Below, piece after piece: positions 1-6,104 of a stretch of 7,474 bases of DNA. The DNA is from Acidobacteriota bacterium (lineage in GTDB: Bacteria > Acidobacteriota > Thermoanaerobaculia > Thermoanaerobaculales > Thermoanaerobaculaceae). The DNA is taken from the NCBI GenBank assembly GCA_021782525.1, contig JAJXUY010000067.1:1-7474 (forward strand), read 5' to 3'. Each line of letters opens with the position of its first letter. Within the stretch, counting starts at the first letter, position 1. The translations under genes were made by a program, and so were the position numbers. A model generated the notes under the pieces. The model was not told the DNA's origin and made no database searches. It saw only the letters and a list, made by a program, of their open reading frames with translations.

Positions 1-1
1 C

Positions 2-46
2 GCCCGCATCGCCGTCGGCCGGGCCGCGCGCGAGGCCGGACGATGA
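2..46 (+). CDS. C-terminal tail of an upstream gene (partial, unidentified)
   Basis: An open frame enters from the left edge and ends at a TGA at 44-46. It gives 14 residues, ARIAVGRAAREAGR. The stop overlaps the prmC start in an ATGA arrangement, typical of co-translated neighbours, which is the main reason to believe it is real. In many bacteria the gene before prmC is prfA (release factor 1), the substrate of PrmC. This short tail does not resemble the usual RF1 C-terminus closely enough to claim that, so identity is left open. Confidence 0.45.
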   Translation, partial: ARIAVGRAAREAGR

Positions 47-879
47 CCGTCGGCGAGCTGCACGCCGAGGGCGCGGCCGCCCTGCAGGTCGGCCCCGGCC
101 TCCCCAACCCGCGCCGCGAGGCGCGCTGGTTGCTCGCGCGGGCGCTCCGCCGCTCCGAGGCGTGGCTCCTCGCCCACCCCGACGAGCCGGTCGCCGAGGC
201 AACGGCCGCGCTCTTCCGCTCGTGGTCGGCCCGGCGCGCCGCCGGCGAGCCGGCGCACTACATCGTCGGCACGTGCCCGTTCTGGGGCCGCATCTTCGCC
301 GTGACCCCCGCCGTGCTGATCCCCCGCCCCGAGACCGAGTTGATCGTGGAGTGCGCCCTGACGTTGCCGCAACCGGGGCGACCGCGGATCCTCGACGTCG
401 GCACCGGCTCCGGCTGCCTCGCGGCGACGCTCGCGCTCGAGCTTCCCGGCGCGACCGCCGTCGCGACCGACGTGTCGCCCGAGGCCGTCGCGGTCGCGCG
501 GCGCAACGCCAGGGCGCTCGGCGCCGACGTGCTCTTCGCCGCCGGCGACCTGGCAGCGCACGTGCGCGGGACGTTCGACCTCGTGGTCGCCAACCTCCCG
601 TACGTCCCCGACGCCGAAATCCCCGGCCTCGCCGTCGAGATCCGCGCCCACGAGCCGCACGTCGCCCTCGCCGGCGGCGCGGACGGCGCCGACCTGCTGC
701 GGACGTTCATGGCCGACTTGCCGCGCCTGCTCGCCCCCGGCGGTCACGCCCTGCTCGAGATGGGCCCGCGCCAGCGCGCCGGCTTGCAGGCCGCGGTGAC
801 CGCCGCCGGCTTTGTCGAGGTGCACCGCGGCCTCGACCACGCGGGGATCGAGCGCGTCCTCGTCCTGCGCCGGGCGTGA
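43..879 (+). CDS. prmC: Peptide chain release factor N5-glutamine methyltransferase (PrmC/HemK)
   Basis: A 278-residue cytoplasmic SAM-dependent methyltransferase that modifies the glutamine of the GGQ motif in release factors RF1 and RF2, supporting efficient translation termination. The length is normal for the family. Residues 1-80 form the helical substrate-recognition domain. The family signature IPRPETE is at 93-99. The SAM-binding motif DVGTGSGCLA is at 118-127, and the acidic residue of motif II lies in ATDVSP at 141-146. The active-site motif, normally NPPY, reads NLPY at 184-187, followed by VPD; the catalytic Asn and the Pro-Tyr pair remain. EPH at 204-206 and a GG-rich stretch at 211-215 also match the family. 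The ATG at 43 is preceded by GAGG at 32-35 with a 7-nt spacer and overlaps the upstream stop, so this start is favoured. A paralogous N5-glutamine methyltransferase such as PrmB is less likely given the N-terminal domain and the apparent upstream coupled gene. Confidence 0.94.
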   Translation: MTVGELHAEGAAALQVGPGLPNPRREARWLLARALRRSEAWLLAHPDEPVAEATAALFRSWSARRAAGEPAHYIVGTCPFWGRIFAVTPAVLIPRPETELIVECALTLPQPGRPRILDVGTGSGCLAATLALELPGATAVATDVSPEAVAVARRNARALGADVLFAAGDLAAHVRGTFDLVVANLPYVPDAEIPGLAVEIRAHEPHVALAGGADGADLLRTFMADLPRLLAPGGHALLEMGPRQRAGLQAAVTAAGFVEVHRGLDHAGIERVLVLRRA

Positions 880-883
880 GACC

Positions 884-967
884 GTGGTCCGTGGTCCGTG
901 GTCCGTGGTCCGTGGTCCGTGGTCCGTGGTCCGTGGTCCGTGGTCCGTGGTCCGTGGTCCGTGGTCC
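884..967 (+). repeat. Tandem array, 12 perfect copies of the heptamer GTGGTCC
   Basis: The unit GTGGTCC is repeated 12 times without a mismatch, beginning 4 bp after the prmC stop codon. The perfect identity suggests recent expansion or ongoing homogenisation by slippage. A 7-bp unit shifts the reading frame at every copy, so it is not suited to coding. The GGTCC core can pair with another GGTCC in antiparallel orientation with one central T-T mismatch, so a single strand could fold into a slipped hairpin. Function is unknown. Confidence 0.97.
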
Positions 968-1026
968 GTCAAGAACAGTACGTGAATGGCAGGGCGTAGG
1001 GGTTACGGCGTGTAGCCGCGCTGCCG
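968..1026 (+). repeat. 59-bp repeat unit, copy 1 (REP-like hairpin unit)
   Basis: The unit directly follows the first heptamer array and recurs at 1077-1135 with 49 of 59 positions identical (my hand alignment, no gaps). Within it a GTAG at 996-999 precedes a short hairpin with stem CGGC (1006-1009) and GCCG (1015-1018) around a GTGTA loop. A GTAG-type tetranucleotide before an imperfect hairpin is the known layout of REP elements mobilised by RAYT transposases. Assignment to that class is inference, and no RAYT gene is in the window. Confidence 0.8.
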
Positions 1027-1034
1027 GCAGGATC

Positions 1035-1076
1035 GTGGTCCGTGATCCGTGGTCCGTGGTCCGTGGTCCGTGGTCC
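1035..1076 (+). repeat. Second heptamer array, 6 copies, one variant
   Basis: Six consecutive 7-bp units of GTGGTCC; the second (1042-1048) reads GTGATCC. The array sits between the two 59-bp units and is half the length of the first array. The difference in copy number beside the same flanking unit shows that the heptamer count is variable. Confidence 0.95.
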
Positions 1077-1135
1077 GTGATTGACAGTACGTGACCGGCA
1101 GCGCGTAGGGGTGGCGGCGTGTAGCCGCGCCGCCG
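1077..1135 (+). repeat. 59-bp repeat unit, copy 2 (REP-like hairpin unit)
   Basis: Diverged copy of 968-1026, starting exactly where the second heptamer array ends, 109 bp from the first copy. GTAG lies at 1105-1108. The hairpin is stronger here: stem GCGGC (1114-1118) with GCCGC (1124-1128) around the same GTGTA loop, and a further G-C pair (1113 with 1130) is possible past a bulged G. The loop is unchanged between copies while the stem gains one pair. Confidence 0.8.
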
Positions 1136-1178
1136 AGATTGGGCCAGCTGCTAGGAGGGCAAGGCGGTCGGACCGGAG

Positions 1179-1195
1179 CGTACCCGGAGGGTACG
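1179..1195. terminator. Perfect 7-bp hairpin between convergent genes; possible weak bidirectional terminator
   Basis: CGTACCC (1179-1185) and GGGTACG (1189-1195) are exact inverted repeats around a GGA loop. The position, 57 bp beyond the transporter operon stop and downstream of prmC, suits a transcript end for either strand. Neither side is followed by a T-run, so it is not a standard intrinsic terminator. It may only stabilise 3' ends, or be chance. Confidence 0.3.
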
Positions 1196-1251
1196 TGAGG
1201 ATCCGAACCGCCGCAGCCCGACAACGCAGATGGCCCGGGATCGGCGGCGCA

Positions 1252-2481
1252 CTAACCGCGGAGGGCTTCGACGGGGGTCATCCGCGCTGCGGAGAGCGAC
1301 GGGAAGATCCCGGCGAACAGCCCGACCGCGACCGCGAACCCGATCCCGAGCGCGAGACCGAGCGGCGCGAGCGGCAGGCCGGCCTCGAACGAGCCGGAGA
1401 GCACGCGGGTGATGACGACCCCGAGCCCGCAGCCGAGCAACCCGCCGAGCGCCGACAGGCTCGTGGACTCGACCAGGAACTGCACCAGGATCGCTCGGTC
1501 GGAGGCGCCGATCGCCTTGCGCAGGCCGATCTCGTACAGGCGCTCGGCGAGCGAGATCTTGAGCACCGAGTAGATGCCGACGCCGCCGACGAGCAGCGAG
1601 ATGCCGGCGATCGCGGCCATGACGATCGTCCAGTTGCGCAGCATCTCGCGGATCCGCGCCTCGGCCTTGAAGATCTCGTCGGCGACGTTCTCGACGTGGA
1701 AGTCGCCGACGCCGTGGTGGGCGCGGCGGACCAGTCGCTCGGTCTCGGCCTGCACCGCCGAGAAGCGATCCTCGTCGCTGCTCTTGACCATCAGCAGCGC
1801 GATGCGGTCGCCGCCGCGCAGGTACGAGCGGAACGCGTCGAGCGGCACCAGCACGCCGTTCATCTCGCGCCGCGCCGAGCCCCCGTCGTTGACCTGGCTG
1901 TTGCCGATCCTGGACTCGACGCCGACGACCTCGAACACCGCGTCACCGAGACGGACCTGCCGCCCGATCGGGTCGTCGCTCCCGAACAGCGAGGTCGCGA
2001 GGTCGGCGCCGAGCACCGCGACGCGCCGCCGCGCACGCTGGTCACGGCCGTCGAAGAAGCGGCCCGCGCTGACCGTCCGGTTGCGCACGAACGCGTACGA
2101 GGGCGTGACGCCGTACACCCGCACGCGGCGCTCCTCGCCGCGGCCCTTGATCACGGTGTCGAGCGCCGACATCGCGGCCACCGCGTCGTAGTCGCCCCAG
2201 CGCGCGAGGTCGTTGACGTCGGACACGGCGAGCCCGCGCGAGAACTGCACCTTCTTGCGCTCGAGCGGCGTCTGCGGCGCCCGCTGCGAGACGAACATGA
2301 CGCCGTCGTACCCGAGGCCCTTGATCCCCTCCCACACCATGACCTTGATCGCCTCGATCATCGTCACCATCACGACCACCGCGAGGGTGCCGAGGACCAC
2401 GCCGACGAGGGTCAGGCCGGAGCGCATCTTGTGGCCCCAGATCTCGGCGAACGTCGTGCGGACCGCTTCCCAGAACGCCAT
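1252..2481 (-). CDS. ABC transporter permease, FtsX/MacB type (permease B, last gene of operon)
   Basis: A 409-residue inner-membrane permease of the MacB/FtsX superfamily, which couples cytoplasmic ATP hydrolysis to movements of a periplasmic domain. The topology is classical: a membrane helix at about 22-43, a large periplasmic domain at about 45-280 (MacB_PCD type), then three helices at about 284-308, 332-360 and 371-392. YEIGLRKAIGAS at 316-327 is the FtsX-family cytoplasmic coupling segment, and GIFPSLSAARMTPVEALRG closes the protein as in MacB. The ATG overlaps the previous stop by one base (TGATG), with TGAGGT 7 nt upstream. It aligns collinearly with the preceding permease: FGSDDPIGR near 166-174 and the coupling segment at residue 316 occur in both. 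The ATPase is a separate gene, unlike true MacB, where it is fused. Substrate unknown. Confidence 0.92.
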   Translation of the reverse strand: MAFWEAVRTTFAEIWGHKMRSGLTLVGVVLGTLAVVVMVTMIEAIKVMVWEGIKGLGYDGVMFVSQRAPQTPLERKKVQFSRGLAVSDVNDLARWGDYDAVAAMSALDTVIKGRGEERRVRVYGVTPSYAFVRNRTVSAGRFFDGRDQRARRRVAVLGADLATSLFGSDDPIGRQVRLGDAVFEVVGVESRIGNSQVNDGGSARREMNGVLVPLDAFRSYLRGGDRIALLMVKSSDEDRFSAVQAETERLVRRAHHGVGDFHVENVADEIFKAEARIREMLRNWTIVMAAIAGISLLVGGVGIYSVLKISLAERLYEIGLRKAIGASDRAILVQFLVESTSLSALGGLLGCGLGVVITRVLSGSFEAGLPLAPLGLALGIGFAVAVGLFAGIFPSLSAARMTPVEALRG

Positions 2482-3713
2482 CACTCGTACCTCAGGGCGA
2501 CGACCGGGTCGAGCCGCGCCCCCCGCACGGCGGGGTAGAACCCCGCCACCAGACCGACCAGCGCCGCGGCGACCACGGAGACCACCAGCATCGCCGGGGT
2601 GAGGGCGGCCGTCTGCCCGAGCAGCGCGGCAATCGCATGCACGAACCCGATCCCGACGGCGAGACCGCAGACCGCGCCGATCCCCGTGACCACCAGCATC
2701 TCGCACATGAACTGCACCGCGATGTGCCACCCCTTGGCGCCCAGCGCCTTGCGCACGCCCACCTCGCGCATCCGCTCGGTGAACGACGCGAGCAGGATGT
2801 TGGCGTTGACGATGACGCTCACGATCAGCGAGATCAGCCCGCAGATCATGAACGTGAGGTCGTACACCTTGCCTTGCTGGTCCATCTGCTCGAGGCGGTC
2901 GACGCGCGCGTACACCTGGAAGTCCTCGGCGCCGTGCCGCGCGAGCAGCAGGCGCTTGACCGCCGGCACCGCCGTCTTCGCCGCCTCGCGGCTCGCGAGG
3001 CGCATCGAGATCTCGTCGATCGACCTCGCCCCCGCGCCGACCTGCCGGGCCTGCAGCGAGGTCACCGGCACGACGATGAGCTCGTTCATCCAGTCGAGCG
3101 AGTTGTACGTCTCCGCCTTGTTCCAGTAGAACTCGCGGTACTTGAGCACGCCGACGACGCCGTAGAGCGTGTCGCCGAGGCGGATCGACCGCCCGATCGG
3201 GTCGTCGGAGCCGAAGTACTCGCGCGCCCGCGTCGCCCCGAGGACGCACACCGCGCTGCGGGTGGCGACGTCGTCGTCGGAGACGAAGCGGCCGCGCTCG
3301 ACGATGAGTTCGTGCAGCTCCCGGTAGCGCGGCGCGACGCCGGAGACGGTGTCGTTGCGCGTCAGGCGCGCCGAACGGACCTGCAGGTAGCGCTCGACCG
3401 TCGGCTCGACCAGGTCGAAGCCGGGCACCGAGACGCGCACCGCCGCGACGTCGTCCATCGTCAGGCCGAGGCTCGCCTTCTCGCGCGCCGAGGTGCGCAC
3501 GTTCTCGAGCGGCTTCGACCACACCATGCACTTGAGCACCCCACCCGACTCGGCGTAGAACTTCAGGCTCTGCTCGCGGCCGCCCGCGGTCAGCCCCATC
3601 GTGCCGATCACCGAGCCGACGCCGAGCACCACGCCGAGCGTCTGCAGCGCCGTTCGCCCGGCGTGCGCGCGCACCTCGGCGAAGCCGTCGGCCACGGCGG
3701 TGGCGAGGTTCAC
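2481..3713 (-). CDS. ABC transporter permease, FtsX/MacB type (permease A)
   Basis: A 410-residue inner-membrane permease, paralogous to the next gene. Membrane helix at about 22-42, periplasmic MacB_PCD-like domain at about 45-285, then helices at about 287-311, 333-363 and 374-394. REVGVRKALGAK at 316-327 is the FtsX coupling segment, and the C-terminus GFYPAVRGARLDPVVALRYE matches the MacB/LolCE style. I chose the GTG at 3713: it overlaps the ATPase stop as GTGA, has GAGAGG-like sequence at 3721-3727 with a 7-nt spacer, and places the protein start 11 residues before FAE, exactly as in permease B. Two paralogous permeases of equal length in one operon suggest a heterodimer. The substrate cannot be read from the sequence; macrolide, peptide, lipoprotein and lipid export are all known in this superfamily. 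Confidence 0.92.
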   Translation of the reverse strand: MNLATAVADGFAEVRAHAGRTALQTLGVVLGVGSVIGTMGLTAGGREQSLKFYAESGGVLKCMVWSKPLENVRTSAREKASLGLTMDDVAAVRVSVPGFDLVEPTVERYLQVRSARLTRNDTVSGVAPRYRELHELIVERGRFVSDDDVATRSAVCVLGATRAREYFGSDDPIGRSIRLGDTLYGVVGVLKYREFYWNKAETYNSLDWMNELIVVPVTSLQARQVGAGARSIDEISMRLASREAAKTAVPAVKRLLLARHGAEDFQVYARVDRLEQMDQQGKVYDLTFMICGLISLIVSVIVNANILLASFTERMREVGVRKALGAKGWHIAVQFMCEMLVVTGIGAVCGLAVGIGFVHAIAALLGQTAALTPAMLVVSVVAAALVGLVAGFYPAVRGARLDPVVALRYE

Positions 3714-4402
3714 GCGGCGGCCCTCTCGCCGGTCTCGACGAGACCGTCCACGATGCGCACGATCCGCCGCGCGTGCCGCGCGACCGCGGGGTCGTGGGTC
3801 ACCAAGATCACCGTCTGCCCGGCGCGGTTGAGCTCGTCGAACAGCTCCATGACCTCGCCGCCGGTGTTCTGGTCGAGGTTCCCGGTCGGCTCGTCGGCGA
3901 GCAGCAGCGCCGGGCCGGTGACCAGGGCGCGGGCGACCGCAGCGCGCTGCCGCTGGCCGCCGGAGAGCTGGCTCGGGAGCGACCGCCCGCGCTCGCCGAG
4001 GCCGACGCGGGTGAGGATCTCCTGCGCCCGCGCTCGCCGCGCCTCGGCGGCGACCCCGCCGTAGAGCAGGGGCAGCTCGACGTTGCGCTGCACGCTCGCC
4101 CGCGGAAGCAGGTTGAACGCCTGGAAGACGAAGCCGATGAAACGGTTGCGCAGCTCGGCCAGGCGCCCGCGGGAGAGGTCGGCGACTTCCTCGCCGGCGA
4201 GGAGGTAGCTCCCGCGCGTCGGCGTGTCGAGACAGCCGAGGATGTGCATGAGCGTGGACTTCCCAGACCCCGACGGGCCCATGACCGCGACGTACTCGCC
4301 GCGGCCGACCTCGAGGTCGATGCCCCGCAGCGCGTGCACGGCCGCGTCGCCGGCGTCGTAGGTCTTCCACACGCCCGCAAGCTTGAGCAGCGGCTCGCTC
4401 AC
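3710..4402 (-). CDS. ABC transporter ATP-binding protein, MacB/LolD family
   Basis: A 230-residue cytoplasmic ATPase that powers the two permeases downstream. All nucleotide-binding elements are intact: Walker A GPSGSGKST (42-50), Q-loop Gln94 in FVFQAFNLLP, signature LSGGQRQR (146-153), Walker B ALLLADE (165-171) followed by the D-loop in PTGNLD, and the switch His203 in VTHD. The FQAFNLLP and ADEPTGNLD wording is characteristic of the LolD/MacB/FtsE group. The start is the GTG at 4402: it overlaps the adaptor stop as GTGA and has GGAGG at 4410-4414 with a 7-nt spacer. The stop likewise overlaps the next gene's GTG. The length is normal for a stand-alone subunit. Confidence 0.95.
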   Translation of the reverse strand: MSEPLLKLAGVWKTYDAGDAAVHALRGIDLEVGRGEYVAVMGPSGSGKSTLMHILGCLDTPTRGSYLLAGEEVADLSRGRLAELRNRFIGFVFQAFNLLPRASVQRNVELPLLYGGVAAEARRARAQEILTRVGLGERGRSLPSQLSGGQRQRAAVARALVTGPALLLADEPTGNLDQNTGGEVMELFDELNRAGQTVILVTHDPAVARHARRIVRIVDGLVETGERAAA

Positions 4403-5577
4403 GACCGGTCCTCCTTCTTCTTCGGCTTGGTCGGGTCCTCGAGCGCCACCTGCTCCCCGGCGACGAGGCCCGAGGTGATCTGCACCTTGGCGAGGGAAGC
4501 GATCCCGGTCTCGACCTTGCGCTCCTCGAAGCGTTGCTTCCACGCCTCGCGCGCGTCGGCGGGCGCCTTGGGTTGGGCCGTCGCGTCGATCGCCCGGCGC
4601 ACGTAGACGACCTCGCCGTCCTCGCGCTCGAACACCGCCTCCACCGGCACCGCCAGCACCTTCGCCGCGCGCTCGCCCTTGATCGAGACGTTCGCGGTCA
4701 TGCCGGTGCGCAGCTCCTTCCCCTGGGCGTCGAGGGAGATCTCGACGTCGAACACCTTGACCTGATCGGCCAGACGGGCCGCCGGCGCGATGCGCGAGAC
4801 CTTGCCGGGGAAGCGCAGCTTCGGGTAGGCGTCGAGCGTGACCGTCACCGGCGCTCCGAGCCGCACCTTGCCGATGTCGACCTCGTTGACGCCCGCCTTG
4901 ACCAGCATCGTCGCGAGGTCGGCGACGGTGGCGATCACCGTCCCGGCGTTGAACGACCCGGCGCCGGTGACCGCCTCGCCGAGCTCGACCGGACGGGTGA
5001 TCACGACGCCGTCCATCGGCGCGGTGATGTTGATCCGCTGGTCGGCGGTCGCGCTCACGGGCACTCCCGACGAGGTCATGATCGCCGCCTTCTCCCGCGC
5101 CGCCGCGAGCTCCTCGCGCGCGGACTTGTAGCGCGTCTCCGCGGTGCGGTGCGCCTCCTCCGAGATCAACCCGTCCTTGAGGAGCGCGTCCTTGGCCCGG
5201 AAGTCCTGGTCGGCGTCGGTGAAGTCGATCTCCGCCTGGTTGACGCCGCGGCGCACGCCGGCCAGCGTCTGCGCCTGGTTGACGTCGGGCTCGATCGCGG
5301 CGATGAGCTGCCCCTTCTTGACCACGTCGCCCTCGCGGACCGGCAGTTCGACGACCTTGCCCGAGAGCGCCGACTTGACGTCGACCTTGACCTCGGGCTC
5401 CACGGTGCCGACCTCGAGCACCTCGACCTGCACGTCGGCGAGCGCGGCCTTGCCCAGCGGGGTGTCGTCCTTGACCGGATCCGCGGTCCTCGCGCGCGCC
5501 GCGAGCGCCACCGCCGTCCCTACCACCACCACGCCGACAGCCGCACCGATGACCCAACGCCTGCGCTTCGCCGTCAT
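4399..5577 (-). CDS. Periplasmic adaptor subunit (membrane fusion protein, MacA/HlyD family)
   Basis: A 392-residue adaptor, anchored in the inner membrane and projecting into the periplasm, that links MacB-type exporters to an outer-membrane channel such as TolC. A basic N-terminus (TAKRRRW) and hydrophobic helix at about 9-27 form the anchor. A first lipoyl half (about 61-98, with SGKVVELPVREGDVVKKGQ) is followed by a helical hairpin (about 99-168), the second lipoyl half (about 178-205, with ITAPMDGVV), a beta-barrel (about 225-300, with TGMTANV) and a membrane-proximal C-terminal domain (about 305-380). The C-terminal domain holds a charged insert near 331-352. The ATG at 5577 is preferred over the in-frame ATG at 5589, because GGAGG overlaps the upstream ATG and sits 5 nt before 5577. 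First gene of the operon; no outer-membrane channel gene is in the window. Confidence 0.93.
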   Translation of the reverse strand: MTAKRRRWVIGAAVGVVVVGTAVALAARARTADPVKDDTPLGKAALADVQVEVLEVGTVEPEVKVDVKSALSGKVVELPVREGDVVKKGQLIAAIEPDVNQAQTLAGVRRGVNQAEIDFTDADQDFRAKDALLKDGLISEEAHRTAETRYKSAREELAAAREKAAIMTSSGVPVSATADQRINITAPMDGVVITRPVELGEAVTGAGSFNAGTVIATVADLATMLVKAGVNEVDIGKVRLGAPVTVTLDAYPKLRFPGKVSRIAPAARLADQVKVFDVEISLDAQGKELRTGMTANVSIKGERAAKVLAVPVEAVFEREDGEVVYVRRAIDATAQPKAPADAREAWKQRFEERKVETGIASLAKVQITSGLVAGEQVALEDPTKPKKKEDRS

Positions 5578-5582
5578 GACAA

Positions 5583-5587
5583 CCTCC
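5583..5587 (-). promoter_or_regulatory. Shine-Dalgarno site deciding the adaptor gene start
   Basis: GGAGG read on the - strand, 5 nt before the ATG at 5577-5575. It overlaps the alternative in-frame ATG at 5589-5587, which itself has only a poor ribosome-binding site. This supports the shorter 392-residue protein. Confidence 0.75.
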
Positions 5588-5658
5588 ATCTGTTACAACC
5601 TGACTACGCAACGGGAGGTGCCAGGGTTCTCGGGAGGCGCGGCAGCGGCTGCTCGGGA

Positions 5659-6081
5659 CTACCCCCGGGGCTGGAAGCGGTCGAGCCGAACCTGGTTGAG
5701 GGCGGCGAGCGCGCGGCCGAGCGACTCGTCCGGCACGAGGAAGTGGTCGGTGTCGTGGCTCGAGAGCACCATCACGGGGATGCCCACGTCGGCCAGCGCC
5801 CGGCTCACGACCGCGAGCAGGCCGACGGTGGTCAGCGCGAACGTCGCCTCCAGCGTGAGCGCCCGCCACCCTTTCCCGACGCGCTCGACGAGCCCCCCCT
5901 GCGCCTCGACCACCTCCTCGGGCGCGAGCAGGCTGATCTCGTCGTGGTCCACGATCAGCGCGACCGGCGCGCCACCGGCGGGCGGCGGCGGCCACGGGTC
6001 GGGCACCGCGAGCAGCCGGGCGATCGCGTAGCGCTGCGGCCACAGCCGCACGCCGACCGCGGCCCGGGCTGGAGTTGCCAT
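5659..6081 (-). CDS. ACT-domain protein, ACT_7/CASTOR-like family, function unknown
   Basis: A 140-residue soluble protein. The C-terminal half (about 72-132) has the pattern of small ACT_7-type proteins: WRALTLEATFALTTVGLLAVVSR is followed by VGIPVMVLSSHDTDHFLVP, where the SSHDTDHFLVP stretch is the most recognisable part. The N-terminal half (about 10-65) looks like the second ACT-like fold normally paired with it. Such proteins are thought to bind amino acids or other small ligands, and eukaryotic CASTOR arginine sensors use the same fold; the bacterial members have no settled role. The ATG at 6081 gives a normal family length; a longer in-frame start at 6159 would lie inside the peptidase gene. 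The ribosome-binding site is weak (GAGC). The gene follows the peptidase stop by 23 bp, so co-transcription is likely, and ends 81 bp before the adaptor gene. Confidence 0.82.
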   Translation of the reverse strand: MATPARAAVGVRLWPQRYAIARLLAVPDPWPPPPAGGAPVALIVDHDEISLLAPEEVVEAQGGLVERVGKGWRALTLEATFALTTVGLLAVVSRALADVGIPVMVLSSHDTDHFLVPDESLGRALAALNQVRLDRFQPRG

Positions 6082-6104
6082 CGTCTGCTCGCTGCGGGCC
6101 GCCG

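Larger units (their letters stand above)
880..1251. other. Gene-free gap between convergent genes, filled by a compound repeat
   Basis: This 372-bp stretch lies between the stop of prmC on the + strand and the stop of the last transporter gene on the - strand. Frames crossing the first part are only translations of the 7-bp repeat (a GPWSVVR-type seven-residue repeat) and I do not consider them genes. It contains two heptamer arrays, two copies of a 59-bp unit and a perfect small hairpin at 1179-1195, each listed separately. The remaining unique sequence (1136-1178 and 1196-1251) shows nothing recognisable. No T-run typical of an intrinsic terminator is present on either strand. Confidence 0.8.

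Noticed and set aside
162..1094. Long + strand open frame overlapping prmC and running through the repeat
   Set aside because: It is an out-of-frame shadow of prmC with an Arg-rich, low-complexity translation, extended only because the heptamer array reads as a stop-free GPWSVVR repeat.
884..1135. CRISPR array
   Set aside because: The 7-bp unit is tandem without spacers, the 59-bp unit occurs only twice, and no cas gene is present.
1081..2538. 485-codon + strand open frame opposite permease B
   Set aside because: Its translation is dominated by Arg, Asp, Glu and His with no family pattern. It is the antisense shadow of a clear membrane protein in GC-rich DNA.
2637..4064. 475-codon + strand open frame opposite permease A and the ATPase
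   Set aside because: It crosses two real overlapping genes on the other strand, has shadow-type composition and no recognisable domain.
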